Source: an uncultured Clostridia bacterium | GTDB taxonomy: Bacteria > Bacillota > Clostridia > Christensenellales > Aristaeellaceae | Direction: 5' to 3' | NCBI GenBank assembly: GCA_934632155.1 | Contig: CAKTXZ010000002.1 | Location: forward strand, 124,001 to 188,000 | Length of the DNA: 64,000 bases | Shown here: piece after piece, positions 42,211 through 50,701 of the stretch | Numbering within the stretch: the first letter of the stretch is position 1 | Layout: every line of letters begins with the position of its first letter | Position numbers and translations under genes: made by a program | Notes under the pieces: generated by a model | Told to the model about the DNA's origin: nothing | Databases searched by the model: none | The model's input: only the letters and a program-made list of their open reading frames with translations

Positions 42211-42434
42211 GTATTCGCCTGGCTACTTCCCTTTATAACCTGCCATTGACAGGACAAGCATTGGGGAGCAAACTGGATGCAAAGAGTTCGAGCGTTGCCG
42301 TGTGTTGCTGCAACAGCACCGGCTTTTTATTTGAGCAGACGGCAGTAACGGCGCATGGCTTTCTTGCAGTAGCGGCTGTAAAGATTCGGCAGTTCCTTCC
42401 TCAAAACAGAAGAGTCGAAGCGGTGGCTATAGCT
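42211..42434. other. Debris between two pseudogenes
   Basis: About 220 bases between the IS1-like remnant and the broken fucU-like gene. A hairpin around GTTGCTGCAAC is visible near 42305. No coding similarity was recognised. Confidence 0.4.
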
Positions 42435-42722
42435 TTATTCTTTTATTACGCCCTTTTGCAGGATGACGTTCCCGTACATAGCCCTTTCGCCGGTCGCGAC
42501 GCAGGCATAACAGCGGGCGCCCTGAGGATAAAACCAGTGTTTCGGATAGCGATTTCACGCAGCCCTGTTTCTTCAACTGATACCGTCCGTGCGGACGCAG
42601 CGCTCCGGAGAACCTGATTGGGGATAATTGGCGTCGCCGAGCAGGAGCTGATCGCCGTGACCCATTTCCATTAAAATCTTAACCAAGTCAGGGGGAAGAA
42701 TAGCGGGAATACCCTTCAGCAT
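42435..42722 (-). pseudogene. Broken FucU/RbsD-type mutarotase gene
   Basis: The minus strand starts MLKGIPAILPPDLVKILMEMG, then HGDQLLLGDANYP, clearly the FucU/RbsD N-terminus. The frame then fails (stop after RTDGIS). A further frame gives the family C-terminus MYGNVILQKGVIKE with its stop at 42435. About 290 bases remain of an expected 430, so there is an internal deletion. It begins 5 bases after the manA stop codon, showing it was the third gene of the ROK kinase-manA operon. The IS1-like remnant lies just beyond. Confidence 0.75.
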
Positions 42723-42727
42723 GATGA

Positions 42728-43675
42728 TCACGCCCTTTCTTGCGTTTCAGCGGTAGTCAACAGGGAAAACGCGCCTTCGACGCAGACGGGCTCTCCGGCG
42801 GGAACCAGGAAGCTGCCGCCCGCTCTGACCGGAACGCCATCAACTATTCCCTGTCCGGAGACCAACGTGGCCAGCAGGTACATGGGCTTTTGTATTACGC
42901 CTGCTCCCCGAATGTCAAAGCGCCGCACAAAAAAGGATTCATTCTGCAGGCAGACCGTTTCCGTGATAGGGCCCTCCTGCGTGACGCTGGGTATAGGTTT
43001 TGACAGCTCCGGCTCAGGATGATCGTAGCGCAGGCAAGCGACGGCCTCTTTCAATTGAAGGGGGCGCTTGCAACCCTTGGCGTCAGTGCGGTCGTAGTCG
43101 AAGAAGCGGTAGGTCACGTTAGTGGCCTGCTGTACTTCGTATACAATGCTGCCTTTTTGCAGCGCATGAAGGGTGCCTGCGGGGATGTAGACGGTATCGC
43201 CCTGAGTCACAGGCAAGGTGCGGACAAGCTCCATCCAGGCATTCCGGTTGATATAAGTCATCAGATCATGCTGATCGGCGGCGCAGTGATCATAGATGAT
43301 ATGCCCATCGGCAGGAGCCTGCAGGAATACCCAGGCCTCGTTCTTACCGCTGGGATAGCCCTTGGCTCGGGCGACCGACTCATCCGGATGCACCTGAATG
43401 CTCAGGTCGTCCTCAGGGGCGACCAGCGAGATGATGAATGGAAAATGATCGTAGCGGCTTCTGAACAACTCCGGATGCTTTTCCCACAGCTTCGAAAGCG
43501 TCCAGCCGTTGTAGCCGCTGCCGCAGATAAGACTGGATTCTCCTTGCTGGGCGCTGAAGACCCAGGCCTGACCCGCGTCGTTGCCGAAATGTTTGGGGAA
43601 GCCAAAGAAGGATCGCAGGGTTTTGCCGCCCCAGATGGTATGCTTGGCGATGGGCAGCGTCAGAATGATGCTCAT
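42728..43675 (-). CDS. manA: Mannose-6-phosphate isomerase, class I
   Basis: Zinc enzyme linking mannose 6-phosphate and fructose 6-phosphate. The 315-residue Bacillus-type short form has zinc ligands Gln94 and His96 (IQVHPDE), Glu113 (KNEAWVFL) and a His in IPAGTLHAL (about 172). It lies 13 bases after the ROK kinase gene, so the operon phosphorylates and isomerises hexoses, plausibly mannose. Base composition is less GC-rich than the genes outside 41.4-48 kb. Confidence 0.93.
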   Translation of the reverse strand: MSIILTLPIAKHTIWGGKTLRSFFGFPKHFGNDAGQAWVFSAQQGESSLICGSGYNGWTLSKLWEKHPELFRSRYDHFPFIISLVAPEDDLSIQVHPDESVARAKGYPSGKNEAWVFLQAPADGHIIYDHCAADQHDLMTYINRNAWMELVRTLPVTQGDTVYIPAGTLHALQKGSIVYEVQQATNVTYRFFDYDRTDAKGCKRPLQLKEAVACLRYDHPEPELSKPIPSVTQEGPITETVCLQNESFFVRRFDIRGAGVIQKPMYLLATLVSGQGIVDGVPVRAGGSFLVPAGEPVCVEGAFSLLTTAETQERA

Positions 43676-43688
43676 GCTCTGCCTCCTG

Positions 43689-44618
43689 TCAGATAATCAG
43701 ATCCGTCGTCAGGAAGGCGGCGCCGATCATTGGCGCTTCCTCCCCCAGGGCAGCCCTCCGTACCAGCGGACGCACGCGATGGCTCCAGGCAGGATAGCCG
43801 TAGCGGACAACGGCTTCGCTTAACGGTTTGATCATCAGATCCTCGTGAGCCGAGAGACCGCCGCTGATAAAGATGCTGCTGCAGGCAAGGACATTAATCA
43901 GCGTACCCAGACCAAAGGCCAGCTTGTCCACGCTCTCATGAATGAGCGCCAGCGCGTCCTCATCGCCCGAATAGGCCAGCTCAAAAACTGTCTCGGCGCA
44001 CAAGGGTTTGTTGGCCAGCTTCTTTGGAAAACGCTCACATGCCTGAGCGTATATTCCTGTTCCGGATGCATAGAGCTCCAGGCAGCCGCGTCTTCCACAA
44101 CCGCAGAGGCGGCCGTTCATGTCGATGGAGACATGGCCGATTTCGCCGGCGGTGTGCAGCGTACCGGAATAGACCCTGCCCTGCTGGATGATGCCGCAGC
44201 CAATGCCGGTTCCAAGCGTGATGCAGAGCATGTCGCGATAAGCCTTCTTTTGACCCCAGAGATACTCGGCATAGGCAGCGGCCCAAGAATCTTGAACGAT
44301 GGTGGGGCGCAATCCGATGGCCTCCTCTAAGTAATCACCCAAAGGAACCGATTCGCCAAAGAGATTAGGGGAGTAGATGACCTGACCAGTAGTCCAGTCC
44401 GCCGTCCCAGGAATGCCTACGCCCAAATGACTGATGTTGCATAGACTGAGTTTGTTGTTCCGAAGCAGCTGAGAAACGCTTTTGCCGATGGCTCCGGCAA
44501 GGACTTGGGGCGTAGCATATTCTTTGGACGCCAAACGAAAGCGATCCTGCGCGCGTCCTTGCTCGTCTATTAAGCCGCCGAAAACTTTGGTTCCGCCTAT
44601 ATCGATGCCGAGTCGCAT
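43689..44618 (-). CDS. ROK-family sugar kinase
   Basis: A 309-residue kinase. The phosphate motif is LGIDIGGTKVFGGLID (3-18), and the ROK zinc motif CGCGRRGCLELYASG lies at about 173-187, with the catalytic Asp probably in VQDSWAAAYAE (about 108). It has no N-terminal HTH, so it is an enzyme (glucokinase, mannokinase or fructokinase). Co-transcription with manA favours a mannose or hexose kinase. It is divergent from GH172, and the -35 box of this operon overlaps the shared TTTTGCAAATTAAT site. Confidence 0.9.
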   Translation of the reverse strand: MRLGIDIGGTKVFGGLIDEQGRAQDRFRLASKEYATPQVLAGAIGKSVSQLLRNNKLSLCNISHLGVGIPGTADWTTGQVIYSPNLFGESVPLGDYLEEAIGLRPTIVQDSWAAAYAEYLWGQKKAYRDMLCITLGTGIGCGIIQQGRVYSGTLHTAGEIGHVSIDMNGRLCGCGRRGCLELYASGTGIYAQACERFPKKLANKPLCAETVFELAYSGDEDALALIHESVDKLAFGLGTLINVLACSSIFISGGLSAHEDLMIKPLSEAVVRYGYPAWSHRVRPLVRRAALGEEAPMIGAAFLTTDLII

Positions 44619-44705
44619 AGTGATCTCCCTTCAACACGCCATGATGATCTCCGAAAAATCGTTGACGGTGCGTTCCCGAAATAGTAAGAACTGCACCCGT
44701 TTTTC

Positions 44706-44781
44706 ATTTTATCATACAAAAATAAATTTTGCAAATTAATTTTTCAAAATTATTGATTTTAATAAGAATGTCCGATATAAT
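44706..44781. promoter_or_regulatory. Divergent promoters of kinase-manA and GH172 with a common operator
   Basis: Minus strand: TTGCAA (44729-44734) and TAAAAT (44706-44711), spacer 17. Plus strand: TTGATT (44753-44758) and TATAAT (44776-44781), spacer 17. Between them lies the inverted repeat ATTTTG/CAAAAT containing TTTTGCAAATTAAT (44727-44740). The same 14 bases occur at 47965-47978 before the ROK repressor gene. Confidence 0.75.
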
Positions 44782-44839
44782 GAACCTGTTCCAATGCATC
44801 CGGCTGCGTCCGGCGTGCACGACAGAAGGAGGATGTGCT

Positions 44840-45928
44840 ATGGATATGCTCGGTTGGCTCCCATACAGGACGGGAATGGTCACAAGGCAGATTTCTGCGG
44901 AAAATCCAACAGGCGAAAAGAGCGGCGCATGTCATGCCGCACCTGATCCATCTAATTCGGAGCAGGCTTATGATCACTTTGCGAAAAAACTGGGCAAGGG
45001 CTGGAAGGTCAATCCTTTCATTCGTGTCAAAGCGGGAGAGACCGTGACCCTGGCGGATATTGCAGGCCCCGGCTGCATTTCTGAATTTTATATTACTAGC
45101 GACCATGCCAATCTTTCCGAGCTGGTACTGCGATTCTATTGGGATGAGGAAGAGGAGCCCTCAGTGGAGGCGCCCATGGGCGCATTCTTCTGCATTGGTC
45201 ATGATAAGCGTCCTCATACGGTAAGCTCTCTGCCGGTGACAGTGGCGCCTTACCGCGGCTGCAGCTGCTATTGGGAGATGCCCTTCCGCCATCATGCGCG
45301 CATTACCCTAACCCATGAGGGCGAGACGGACGCCAATGTGGTGGCATGGCGAGTGTTGTATCACCTTTGCAGCGTTCCGGAGGACGCCGCTTATTTCCAC
45401 GCCCAATACCGCCGTACAGTGACCAGTCGCGGCAACCCGGAGCATGTCATTCTCGACGGCGTAAAAGGCAAAGGCCTCTATGTAGGCACCTACCTGGCCT
45501 GGAATGTACTCAACAGCGGATGGTGGGGCGAAGGCGAGGTCAAGTTCTATCTGGATGGCGACACGGAATACCCCACGCTGTGTGACAACGGCACCGAAGA
45601 CTATTTCGGCGGCGCATGGAATTTTGGCGGCTACATGGGCCCCGGTTCGCGGGAAAAAGTGTTCGAGTCACCCTTCTTGGGGATGCCGCTGGCTAGCGTA
45701 GACGATCCGGACGGGCCCAAAAAAATTGATCTGTATCGTTGGCATATCCGCGACTGCATCGGTTTCAGCGAGGATATTCGCGTGACAGTGCAAACCCTGA
45801 GCTGGTTTCCGAACCATACCTATAAGCCCGCTTCTGACGATGTGGCTAGCGTAGCCTACTACTATCAGCAGGAGCCTCATCATGCCTTCCCAACACTCCC
45901 GAGCGTGGAGGAGCGGTGGGATCGCTGA
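44840..45928 (+). CDS. GH172 (DUF2961) family glycoside hydrolase
   Basis: A 362-residue protein of the DUF2961 family, now GH172. Known members act on difructose dianhydride or alpha-D-arabinofuranosides and related fructofuranosides. Conserved features are ISAENPTGEKSGA (18-30), WWGEGEVKFYLDGD (228-241) and the catalytic-Glu motif GTEDYFGGAW (251-260). There is no signal peptide, so it acts in the cytoplasm. The start at 44840 follows AAGGAGG. Its partner genes (ROK kinase, manA) suggest the freed sugar enters through a hexose phosphate. True substrate unknown. Confidence 0.85.
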   Translation: MDMLGWLPYRTGMVTRQISAENPTGEKSGACHAAPDPSNSEQAYDHFAKKLGKGWKVNPFIRVKAGETVTLADIAGPGCISEFYITSDHANLSELVLRFYWDEEEEPSVEAPMGAFFCIGHDKRPHTVSSLPVTVAPYRGCSCYWEMPFRHHARITLTHEGETDANVVAWRVLYHLCSVPEDAAYFHAQYRRTVTSRGNPEHVILDGVKGKGLYVGTYLAWNVLNSGWWGEGEVKFYLDGDTEYPTLCDNGTEDYFGGAWNFGGYMGPGSREKVFESPFLGMPLASVDDPDGPKKIDLYRWHIRDCIGFSEDIRVTVQTLSWFPNHTYKPASDDVASVAYYYQQEPHHAFPTLPSVEERWDR

Positions 45929-45989
45929 GGGTAGCTGAGGATAAAAAAGGGTGTGAAAGGGGATGTAAAAAAGTCCTGCGAAGGCAAAG

Positions 45990-46474
45990 AAGGATTCAAC
46001 CGAGCTGAATGCCTTCCCCGGACAACGGACAGCAGAAAAGGAGACCTCCTGTGGAAGAATAAGCAGCACAACGGGAGGTTATCTGTATCAAGAAAGCACA
46101 CGAGGGGAGCAGAACCGGCGCCCGTTGTTCGGGAGAGAAGGCTGCGGGAGAAACAAACCGGGCAATCGGCGGGAGCTTCAGGCTGAGCATGAAGCAGGTA
46201 AAGCGCCTCGGCAGCCCCCAACATGGAAGGAACGGATGCTGGCGGCGGGATAGGTTCCGCGTCGAAAGGGCGACCGCGCAAGGAAACGGCCGGCGAGGAG
46301 GTCGGACGGCATAATGAACGCGGGAAGCTGCGGATGCAGGCGGAATTGCTGCAAAATTTTCAGTCCGAAGTTGGAAGGAGGCGAAGCGGAAGCATCGAGC
46401 GCCTCTGCATCGACCCTGTTCTCCTCCCGCGCCGAGGTGGAACAGCTTGTTGCCGAGCACACCCATTTCGATAA
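45990..46474 (+). pseudogene. Probable IS3-type orfA remnant
   Basis: In the 777-base gap between GH172 and the ROK repressor gene, broken frames give SMKQVKRLGSPQHG, then GRPRKE and KLRMQAELLQNFQSEVGRR. This resembles the HTH plus leucine-zipper end of IS3-family OrfA proteins. There are several stops and no recognisable orfB. Bases 46475-46705 hold nothing I can identify. The identification is tentative because the motifs are short. Confidence 0.4.
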
Positions 46475-46705
46475 TCTTGAGCGCATCCAACTCCAAAACG
46501 GCCTTGCTCCGATTGAAATCCGGGGCAAGACCGAGGAGAATATATTCGTTCCGTCAGCAGGGCTTTTCCTTCCCCGTTCGTTGTCCGGGGACGGTCCATT
46601 TGCTTTTTGCCCTTCTTTCACATCCTTTTCATGCTGTAATCGTTTCTTCACCGACGGGAATTGTAAGAATCCATTTCCACCAGCAGGGCTTCTTTTCGCG
46701 TGCGG

Positions 46706-47902
46706 TCAATGTTGTAGCTCCTCCGGCTTGACGATGAGCTTGGGATCGGTAAAGAAGTGCTTGAGAATGTAGATGCCTGCGCCAACAGCCTCCTGACCGT
46801 CCAGCTCCTCGGTTTCAATGACCACATGACTGGAAATATCGGGCAGGATATTACTGCGTATGCCTTCGAGGATCCATTGAACCAGCTGGTTAGTGCCGAC
46901 CTTGGGCAGGCCGCTGATGACAATGTGTTGCATGTCGGTGATTTTTAGCACGTTGGAAATGGCTTTGCCCAGGATCTGGTAGGCTTGGTGAAGGACTTCT
47001 TTGGCGTTGGGATCGTGTTGATTGAAGCGCTCCAGCAGCTCATCATATTCGATATTCTGATTGGACAGCAGCGCATAATTGGCGCACAGCTGCGCGGCGC
47101 TGAGATAGGTCTCCAGACAGCCGCGGTTGCCGCAGCAACACAGCGGGCCGTTGATGTCAAGGGTGGTGTGGCCGAAAAAGCCAGCGTTTCCAAGGGTACC
47201 GCTGTACATTTTTTTGTGAAAATACAGTGCCATGCCAATGCCTGAGCGCATGGAGATATAGAGATAATCGTCCAGCCCAGCGCTGCTTCTCAAATCTTGA
47301 CGGATCCGGGAGAGCATATGCACATCGTTGCGCATATGGACGGGTATCTTGAATTCCTTTTCCAACAGCTCTGGCAGACGGATATGCTGCCAGCCTGGCA
47401 GACGTTCAATGCTGATGGATTCTCGGGACTTACGGTCTATCATACCGGAAATACCTACGCCGATGCCCAGCAGCTCAATGACCTCTTCCTTCCGGGGGAT
47501 GCGGCGAATGACCTCGTGGATCATTTCAATCATTTTCCGAATGACTTGACTGGATGTGTCGGACTTGGAGAAATGGTAGTTCTCCGTGCAGACAGCCTCC
47601 CGATTCAGGTTAACGGCACTGATATGAAGGGAAGGGTATTCAAAATCAACGCCGATGGAGAAATAGTGGCCTCCGCAAATGGAATAAGCCTTAGAGGAGC
47701 GCCCTATCGCGCCTCGGACGCAGCCATTTTCCTCAACGATTCTTTCCGCCTGCAACACACGCAGCAGCATCTCAATCGTCGGCCTAGACAGATGGGTGGT
47801 GTACAGAAGCTCTGCAACCGTCATAGATCCCTTTTCCTGTATGGTATTCAAAAGAAGCTGACGATTTGCTTCCTTGATGATAGAATAGCTGTTTCCACGC
47901 AT
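46706..47902 (-). CDS. ROK-family transcriptional repressor (NagC/XylR type)
   Basis: A 398-residue protein. An N-terminal winged HTH (about 8-70: QLLLNTIQEKGSMTVAELLYTTHLSRPTIEMLLRVL) precedes a ROK sugar-binding domain with GIGVGISG (about 147-154) and the zinc motif CCCGNRGCLETYLSA (about 254-268). The first ROK phosphate motif is altered (GVDFEYPSLH where GIDIGGT is usual), so kinase activity is unlikely, as in repressors. A site identical to one at the kinase/GH172 promoters lies before its own gene, implying control of that regulon and itself. Confidence 0.88.
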   Translation of the reverse strand: MRGNSYSIIKEANRQLLLNTIQEKGSMTVAELLYTTHLSRPTIEMLLRVLQAERIVEENGCVRGAIGRSSKAYSICGGHYFSIGVDFEYPSLHISAVNLNREAVCTENYHFSKSDTSSQVIRKMIEMIHEVIRRIPRKEEVIELLGIGVGISGMIDRKSRESISIERLPGWQHIRLPELLEKEFKIPVHMRNDVHMLSRIRQDLRSSAGLDDYLYISMRSGIGMALYFHKKMYSGTLGNAGFFGHTTLDINGPLCCCGNRGCLETYLSAAQLCANYALLSNQNIEYDELLERFNQHDPNAKEVLHQAYQILGKAISNVLKITDMQHIVISGLPKVGTNQLVQWILEGIRSNILPDISSHVVIETEELDGQEAVGAGIYILKHFFTDPKLIVKPEELQH

Positions 47903-47918
47903 AGGATCACCCCTGGCC

Positions 47919-47978
47919 CATTATGCCATATTGTTAGAAAATCAGCAAGCGTTTGAATATGTGATTTTGCAAATTAAT
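47919..47978 (-). promoter_or_regulatory. ROK repressor promoter with shared operator
   Basis: On the minus strand TTGCTG (47943-47948) and CATAAT (about 47920-47925) are 17 bases apart. The 14-base TTTTGCAAATTAAT site is at 47965-47978, about 17 bases upstream of the -35 box. Confidence 0.6.
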
Positions 47979-48080
47979 CTAAAAAAAGGGGGACTGCTGC
48001 AGAAACTGCCGCCCGCTTATTTGCCCGCTGCTTTTCAGACAGCCTGTCGCCTCCGTACAGCGAACGTGCGGAGGGGCTTA

Positions 48081-48485
48081 TTATCTTCGAACGGGGTCAG
48101 AATAACGGGGCGGCTCCGGCTGCGACACCGTTGCGCGGTAACAAGACCGGTTCGCGCTTTTCATACCCCTTCCTCTTCTGCCGCCCTCCAGCCGCTCTGG
48201 CGCATATTCGGGATGATCCCATGCGGGGGGAATCAAGGCCCAATAAAGAAAGCCGAAGAAGCCGAAGAAGAAGCCCCAAAGGAACTTGCCGTTATACCCC
48301 TTGCGTATGGACATATTATCGCAGGCGCAGCCAAAACCAAAGCCTGACCACATGCCAATAACATAATACCATCCCAGATAGTAATTCAGAGAAAATTTGT
48401 TTTCCGTTCGAATAAGACCGATGATGGGCCCGACTGTAAATAGGACGACAACTGCCAGCGCTATGATCCATTTTCGCCTTCTCAT
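48081..48485 (-). CDS. Small membrane protein of unknown function
   Basis: A 134-residue protein with an N-terminal hydrophobic helix (WIIALAVVVLFTVGPIIGLI, 5-24) and a second Phe/Gly-rich membrane segment (about 38-88: YYVIGMWSGFGFGCACDN, LWGFFFGFFGFLYWALI), then a basic, charged tail. The start follows AAGGAGG by 7 bases. No family recognised. It lies between the low-GC island and infC and could belong to either. Confidence 0.6.
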   Translation of the reverse strand: MRRRKWIIALAVVVLFTVGPIIGLIRTENKFSLNYYLGWYYVIGMWSGFGFGCACDNMSIRKGYNGKFLWGFFFGFFGFLYWALIPPAWDHPEYAPERLEGGRRGRGMKSANRSCYRATVSQPEPPRYSDPVRR

Positions 48486-48693
48486 CGCGACGCCTCCTTA
48501 TAAAAAACGCGCTTTGCCTGCCCCGAATTCATTCGTGCTCAAATCAAAATCCGCCGACAATCCGCTCCCGGCTCTGCAGACCGGCCCATAGGTAAATAAC
48601 TTTTATCAAAGTATATCATGGAAAGGATCGATTGTAAAGAGTATTCCACACGAAAAACGCGCGGGATTCTGCGGATTTTTCCCGTTTTTCCCC

Positions 48694-48722
48694 TTGACAG
48701 ACGGCGAGAAAGCGGCTATAAT
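48694..48722 (+). promoter_or_regulatory. Consensus promoter of infC-rpmI-rplT
   Basis: A perfect TTGACA (48694-48699) and a perfect TATAAT (48717-48722) are 17 bases apart. Confidence 0.88.
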
Positions 48723-48855
48723 TACTTTGTTTCAAGCAGAAGCCGCCCGCTTCTCTCCGATGTGAACATTGCTTTGCACGGGTATGGCAATTCATTTGCG
48801 CTGCAAATGGCGGGTGGTTTCCATCCGTCATTTTTTGTTGTCAACGAATTGGGAG
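48723..48855 (+). ncRNA. Probable L20 leader with attenuator
   Basis: The 140-base leader before infC contains a terminator-like stem GGGTGG-TTT-CCATCC (48812-48826) followed by six T residues, as in L20-controlled infC leaders of Firmicutes. When L20 is in excess it should bind the leader and favour termination. An 83-residue reading frame across the leader has no family match and is not called. Confidence 0.65.
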
Positions 48856-48865
48856 GTGCATCGAC

Positions 48866-49432
48866 ATAGCCGCCGAACTGCTCATCAATGAAGAAATCCG
48901 TGACCGCGAGGTTCGCGTTATCGGCGCGGACGGAGCGCAATTGGGCGTCATGCCCATTGGCCGGGCGCTGGAAATGGCCGAGGAGGCCGCGCTGGATCTG
49001 GTCAAGATCGTGCCCAACGCGCAGCCGCCTGTCTGCAAGCTGATGGATTATGACAAGCACCGCTTTGAGCAATCCAAGAAGGAGCGCGAAATGCGCAAAA
49101 ACCAGAAGGTCATTTCGCTCAAGGAGGTTCAGCTGTCCGCCACGATTGAGGAAAACGACGTGGCGATCAAGGCCAAGAACGCCATCCGCTTCCTGCAGGA
49201 GGGCAACAAGGTCAAGGTGTCCATCCGCTTCCGCGGCCGCCAGATTGCGCATTCGGACATCGGCATGAAGGTCATGCAGGATTTTGTTGAGCGCACCAAA
49301 GAGGTGTGTGTCGTCGAGCGCCGCCCCCTGATCGAGGGGCGCAACATGATTATGATTCTCGCGCCCAAGGCGGATAAAGCCGGCAAGGCCGACCGCGCTG
49401 TCAAAGCGCCCGAAAGGCCCGCGCAGGCATAA
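48866..49432 (+). CDS. infC: Translation initiation factor IF-3, with non-AUG start
   Basis: Prevents premature subunit joining and proofreads start codons. The 188-residue protein is complete: LLINEEIRDREVRVIGADGAQLGVM is the normal N-terminus, so translation must begin just before it. No in-frame ATG, GTG or TTG exists there. The candidate starts are ATA at 48866 (9 bases after GGAGG, giving MAAELLINEE) or ATC at 48860 (3 bases after). IF-3 rejects such codons, so they allow self-limiting synthesis, as known for the AUU start of E. coli infC. The C-terminus has an Ala/Lys-rich tail. Confidence 0.93.
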   Translation: MAAELLINEEIRDREVRVIGADGAQLGVMPIGRALEMAEEAALDLVKIVPNAQPPVCKLMDYDKHRFEQSKKEREMRKNQKVISLKEVQLSATIEENDVAIKAKNAIRFLQEGNKVKVSIRFRGRQIAHSDIGMKVMQDFVERTKEVCVVERRPLIEGRNMIMILAPKADKAGKADRAVKAPERPAQA

Positions 49433-49464
49433 CCGATACATTTTCCGGAAGGAGGACTTACCCC

Positions 49465-49665
49465 ATGCCCAAGCAAAAGACTCATCGCGGCGCCGCGAAG
49501 CGCTTTTCCCTGACCAAGACGGGCAAGGTCAAGCACAAGAAGATGAATGTGAACCACATTCTTAACAAAAAGACCACCAAGCGCATCCGTCATCTCCGTG
49601 CGGGCGGCACCCTGCAGAACAACGCCGAAGCCGCCACCATCCGCACCCTGATTCCCTACAAATAA
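49465..49665 (+). CDS. rpmI: Ribosomal protein L35
   Basis: A 66-residue, very basic large-subunit protein: MPKQKTHRGAAKRFSLTKTGKV and LNKKTTKRIRHLR are family hallmarks. It lies 32 bases after infC and 31 before rplT, each with its own GGAGGA site, in the standard infC-rpmI-rplT operon. Confidence 0.97.
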   Translation: MPKQKTHRGAAKRFSLTKTGKVKHKKMNVNHILNKKTTKRIRHLRAGGTLQNNAEAATIRTLIPYK

Positions 49666-49696
49666 GCTATCGCCCGTCTGAAGGAGGACAAGAACA

Positions 49697-50047
49697 ATGG
49701 CACGCATTAAGAGGGCTGTCAACGCCCATAAGAAACGCCGCAAGGTGCTCAAGCTGGCGAAAGGCTATTGGGGCTCCAAATCCAAGCAGTACCGTACCGC
49801 CAGCGAACAGGTGCGCCGTTCCCTGCGCTATGCCTACGAAGGCCGCAAAATGCGCAAGCGTGATTTCCGCCGCCTGTGGATCGTTCGTATCAACGCTGCC
49901 GCGCGCATCAACGGCATGAGCTATTCCGCGTTTATCAACGGCCTGAAGAAGAAGAATATCGAGGTCAACCGCAAGATGCTGGCCGATCTGGCTGTCAACG
50001 ACGCCGCTGCTTTTGCACAGCTGGTTGAAATTGCCAAGGAAGCCTGA
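49697..50047 (+). CDS. rplT: Ribosomal protein L20
   Basis: A 116-residue early-assembly protein binding 23S rRNA and, by analogy, the leader of its own operon. MARIKRAVNAHKKRRKVLKLAKGYWGSKSKQYR and the C-terminal RINGMSYSAFINGLKKKNIEVNRKMLADLA are typical. Last gene of the operon, followed by a strong terminator. Confidence 0.98.
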   Translation: MARIKRAVNAHKKRRKVLKLAKGYWGSKSKQYRTASEQVRRSLRYAYEGRKMRKRDFRRLWIVRINAAARINGMSYSAFINGLKKKNIEVNRKMLADLAVNDAAAFAQLVEIAKEA

Positions 50048-50089
50048 GCCGTTACTGAAATTGAACGCGTATTCGGCTTCATCATCCAA

Positions 50090-50120
50090 CCGACGGGGTT
50101 ATCGTCCCGCCGGTTTTTTT
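50090..50120 (+). terminator. Terminator of infC-rpmI-rplT
   Basis: CCGACGGGG pairs with CGTCCCGCCGG around TTAT, followed by seven T residues, 43 bases after the rplT stop codon. The stretch 50121-50500 beyond it contains a CCGCTTTGCGAAGCGG hairpin but no recognisable gene. Confidence 0.9.
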
Positions 50121-50524
50121 ATGCCGTTTTCCGATGAACGGCGCAGGACGGGGGAAAGAAGCGGTTGGCTTCGACGCGCAGGCGCAAAACGCAGCGCATC
50201 GGAAGGAAGCGTCGGCAGAACGGAGGACGGGCGATGGCCGGGCGCGGCTGCACCACAGCCAGAATGCGATCAAACCAGCGGTTCGTTCAACGCGGCGGGC
50301 TCCGGCGTTACCGTATTTTTTTATGGCTTCGTGTATAGAACGCCTGCGCTCGGCGCAAACTAGCCTCTGCCGCCGTCATGAAGCGCCGCTTTGCGAAGCG
50401 GATTTTCCTGACAAATTGGCCGAAAGGCTTGCCGGCGCTTTGAAGACGCTTGGCTGCATAAAAAGCCGCTGAAAACGCCGCGCGATCAGGCAGGGGCGCG
50501 CATGAAATGATGGGAGGGCTGCGT

Positions 50525-50701
50525 ATGCGTACAAGGCGCATTCCGGTTTATCTGGCGGGCGATTCCGCTCCGATTGCCGCCGCGCTGGACAATGCGCGGC
50601 TGCGCTGCGTGCAGGAGGCGCTTGGCCATTATTCCGCGCCCGATCAGGCGGCCATTCTGCACCGCCTGCAGCGTCGATACGGCGCGCCTGATCGCACCTA
50701 G
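50525..50701 (+). CDS. Small protein encoded before the recombinase, unknown
   Basis: A 58-residue frame, MRTRRIPVYLAGDSAPIAA, then LRCVQEALGHYSAPDQAAILHRLQRRYGA, with GGGAGGG 6 bases before the ATG. It is basic at the start and ends with amphipathic helices. It ends 117 bases before the recombinase start on the same strand. No family recognised; it might be a directionality or helper factor. Confidence 0.45.
   Translation: MRTRRIPVYLAGDSAPIAAALDNARLRCVQEALGHYSAPDQAAILHRLQRRYGAPDRT

Noticed and set aside
45996..46651. Minus-strand frames in the gap after GH172
   Set aside because: No ribosome sites and no consistent family; the plus-strand OrfA-like motifs are somewhat better but still tentative.
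48618..48869. An 83-residue frame overlapping the infC leader
   Set aside because: It spans the promoter and attenuator of infC; the structure explains the DNA better than a protein does.
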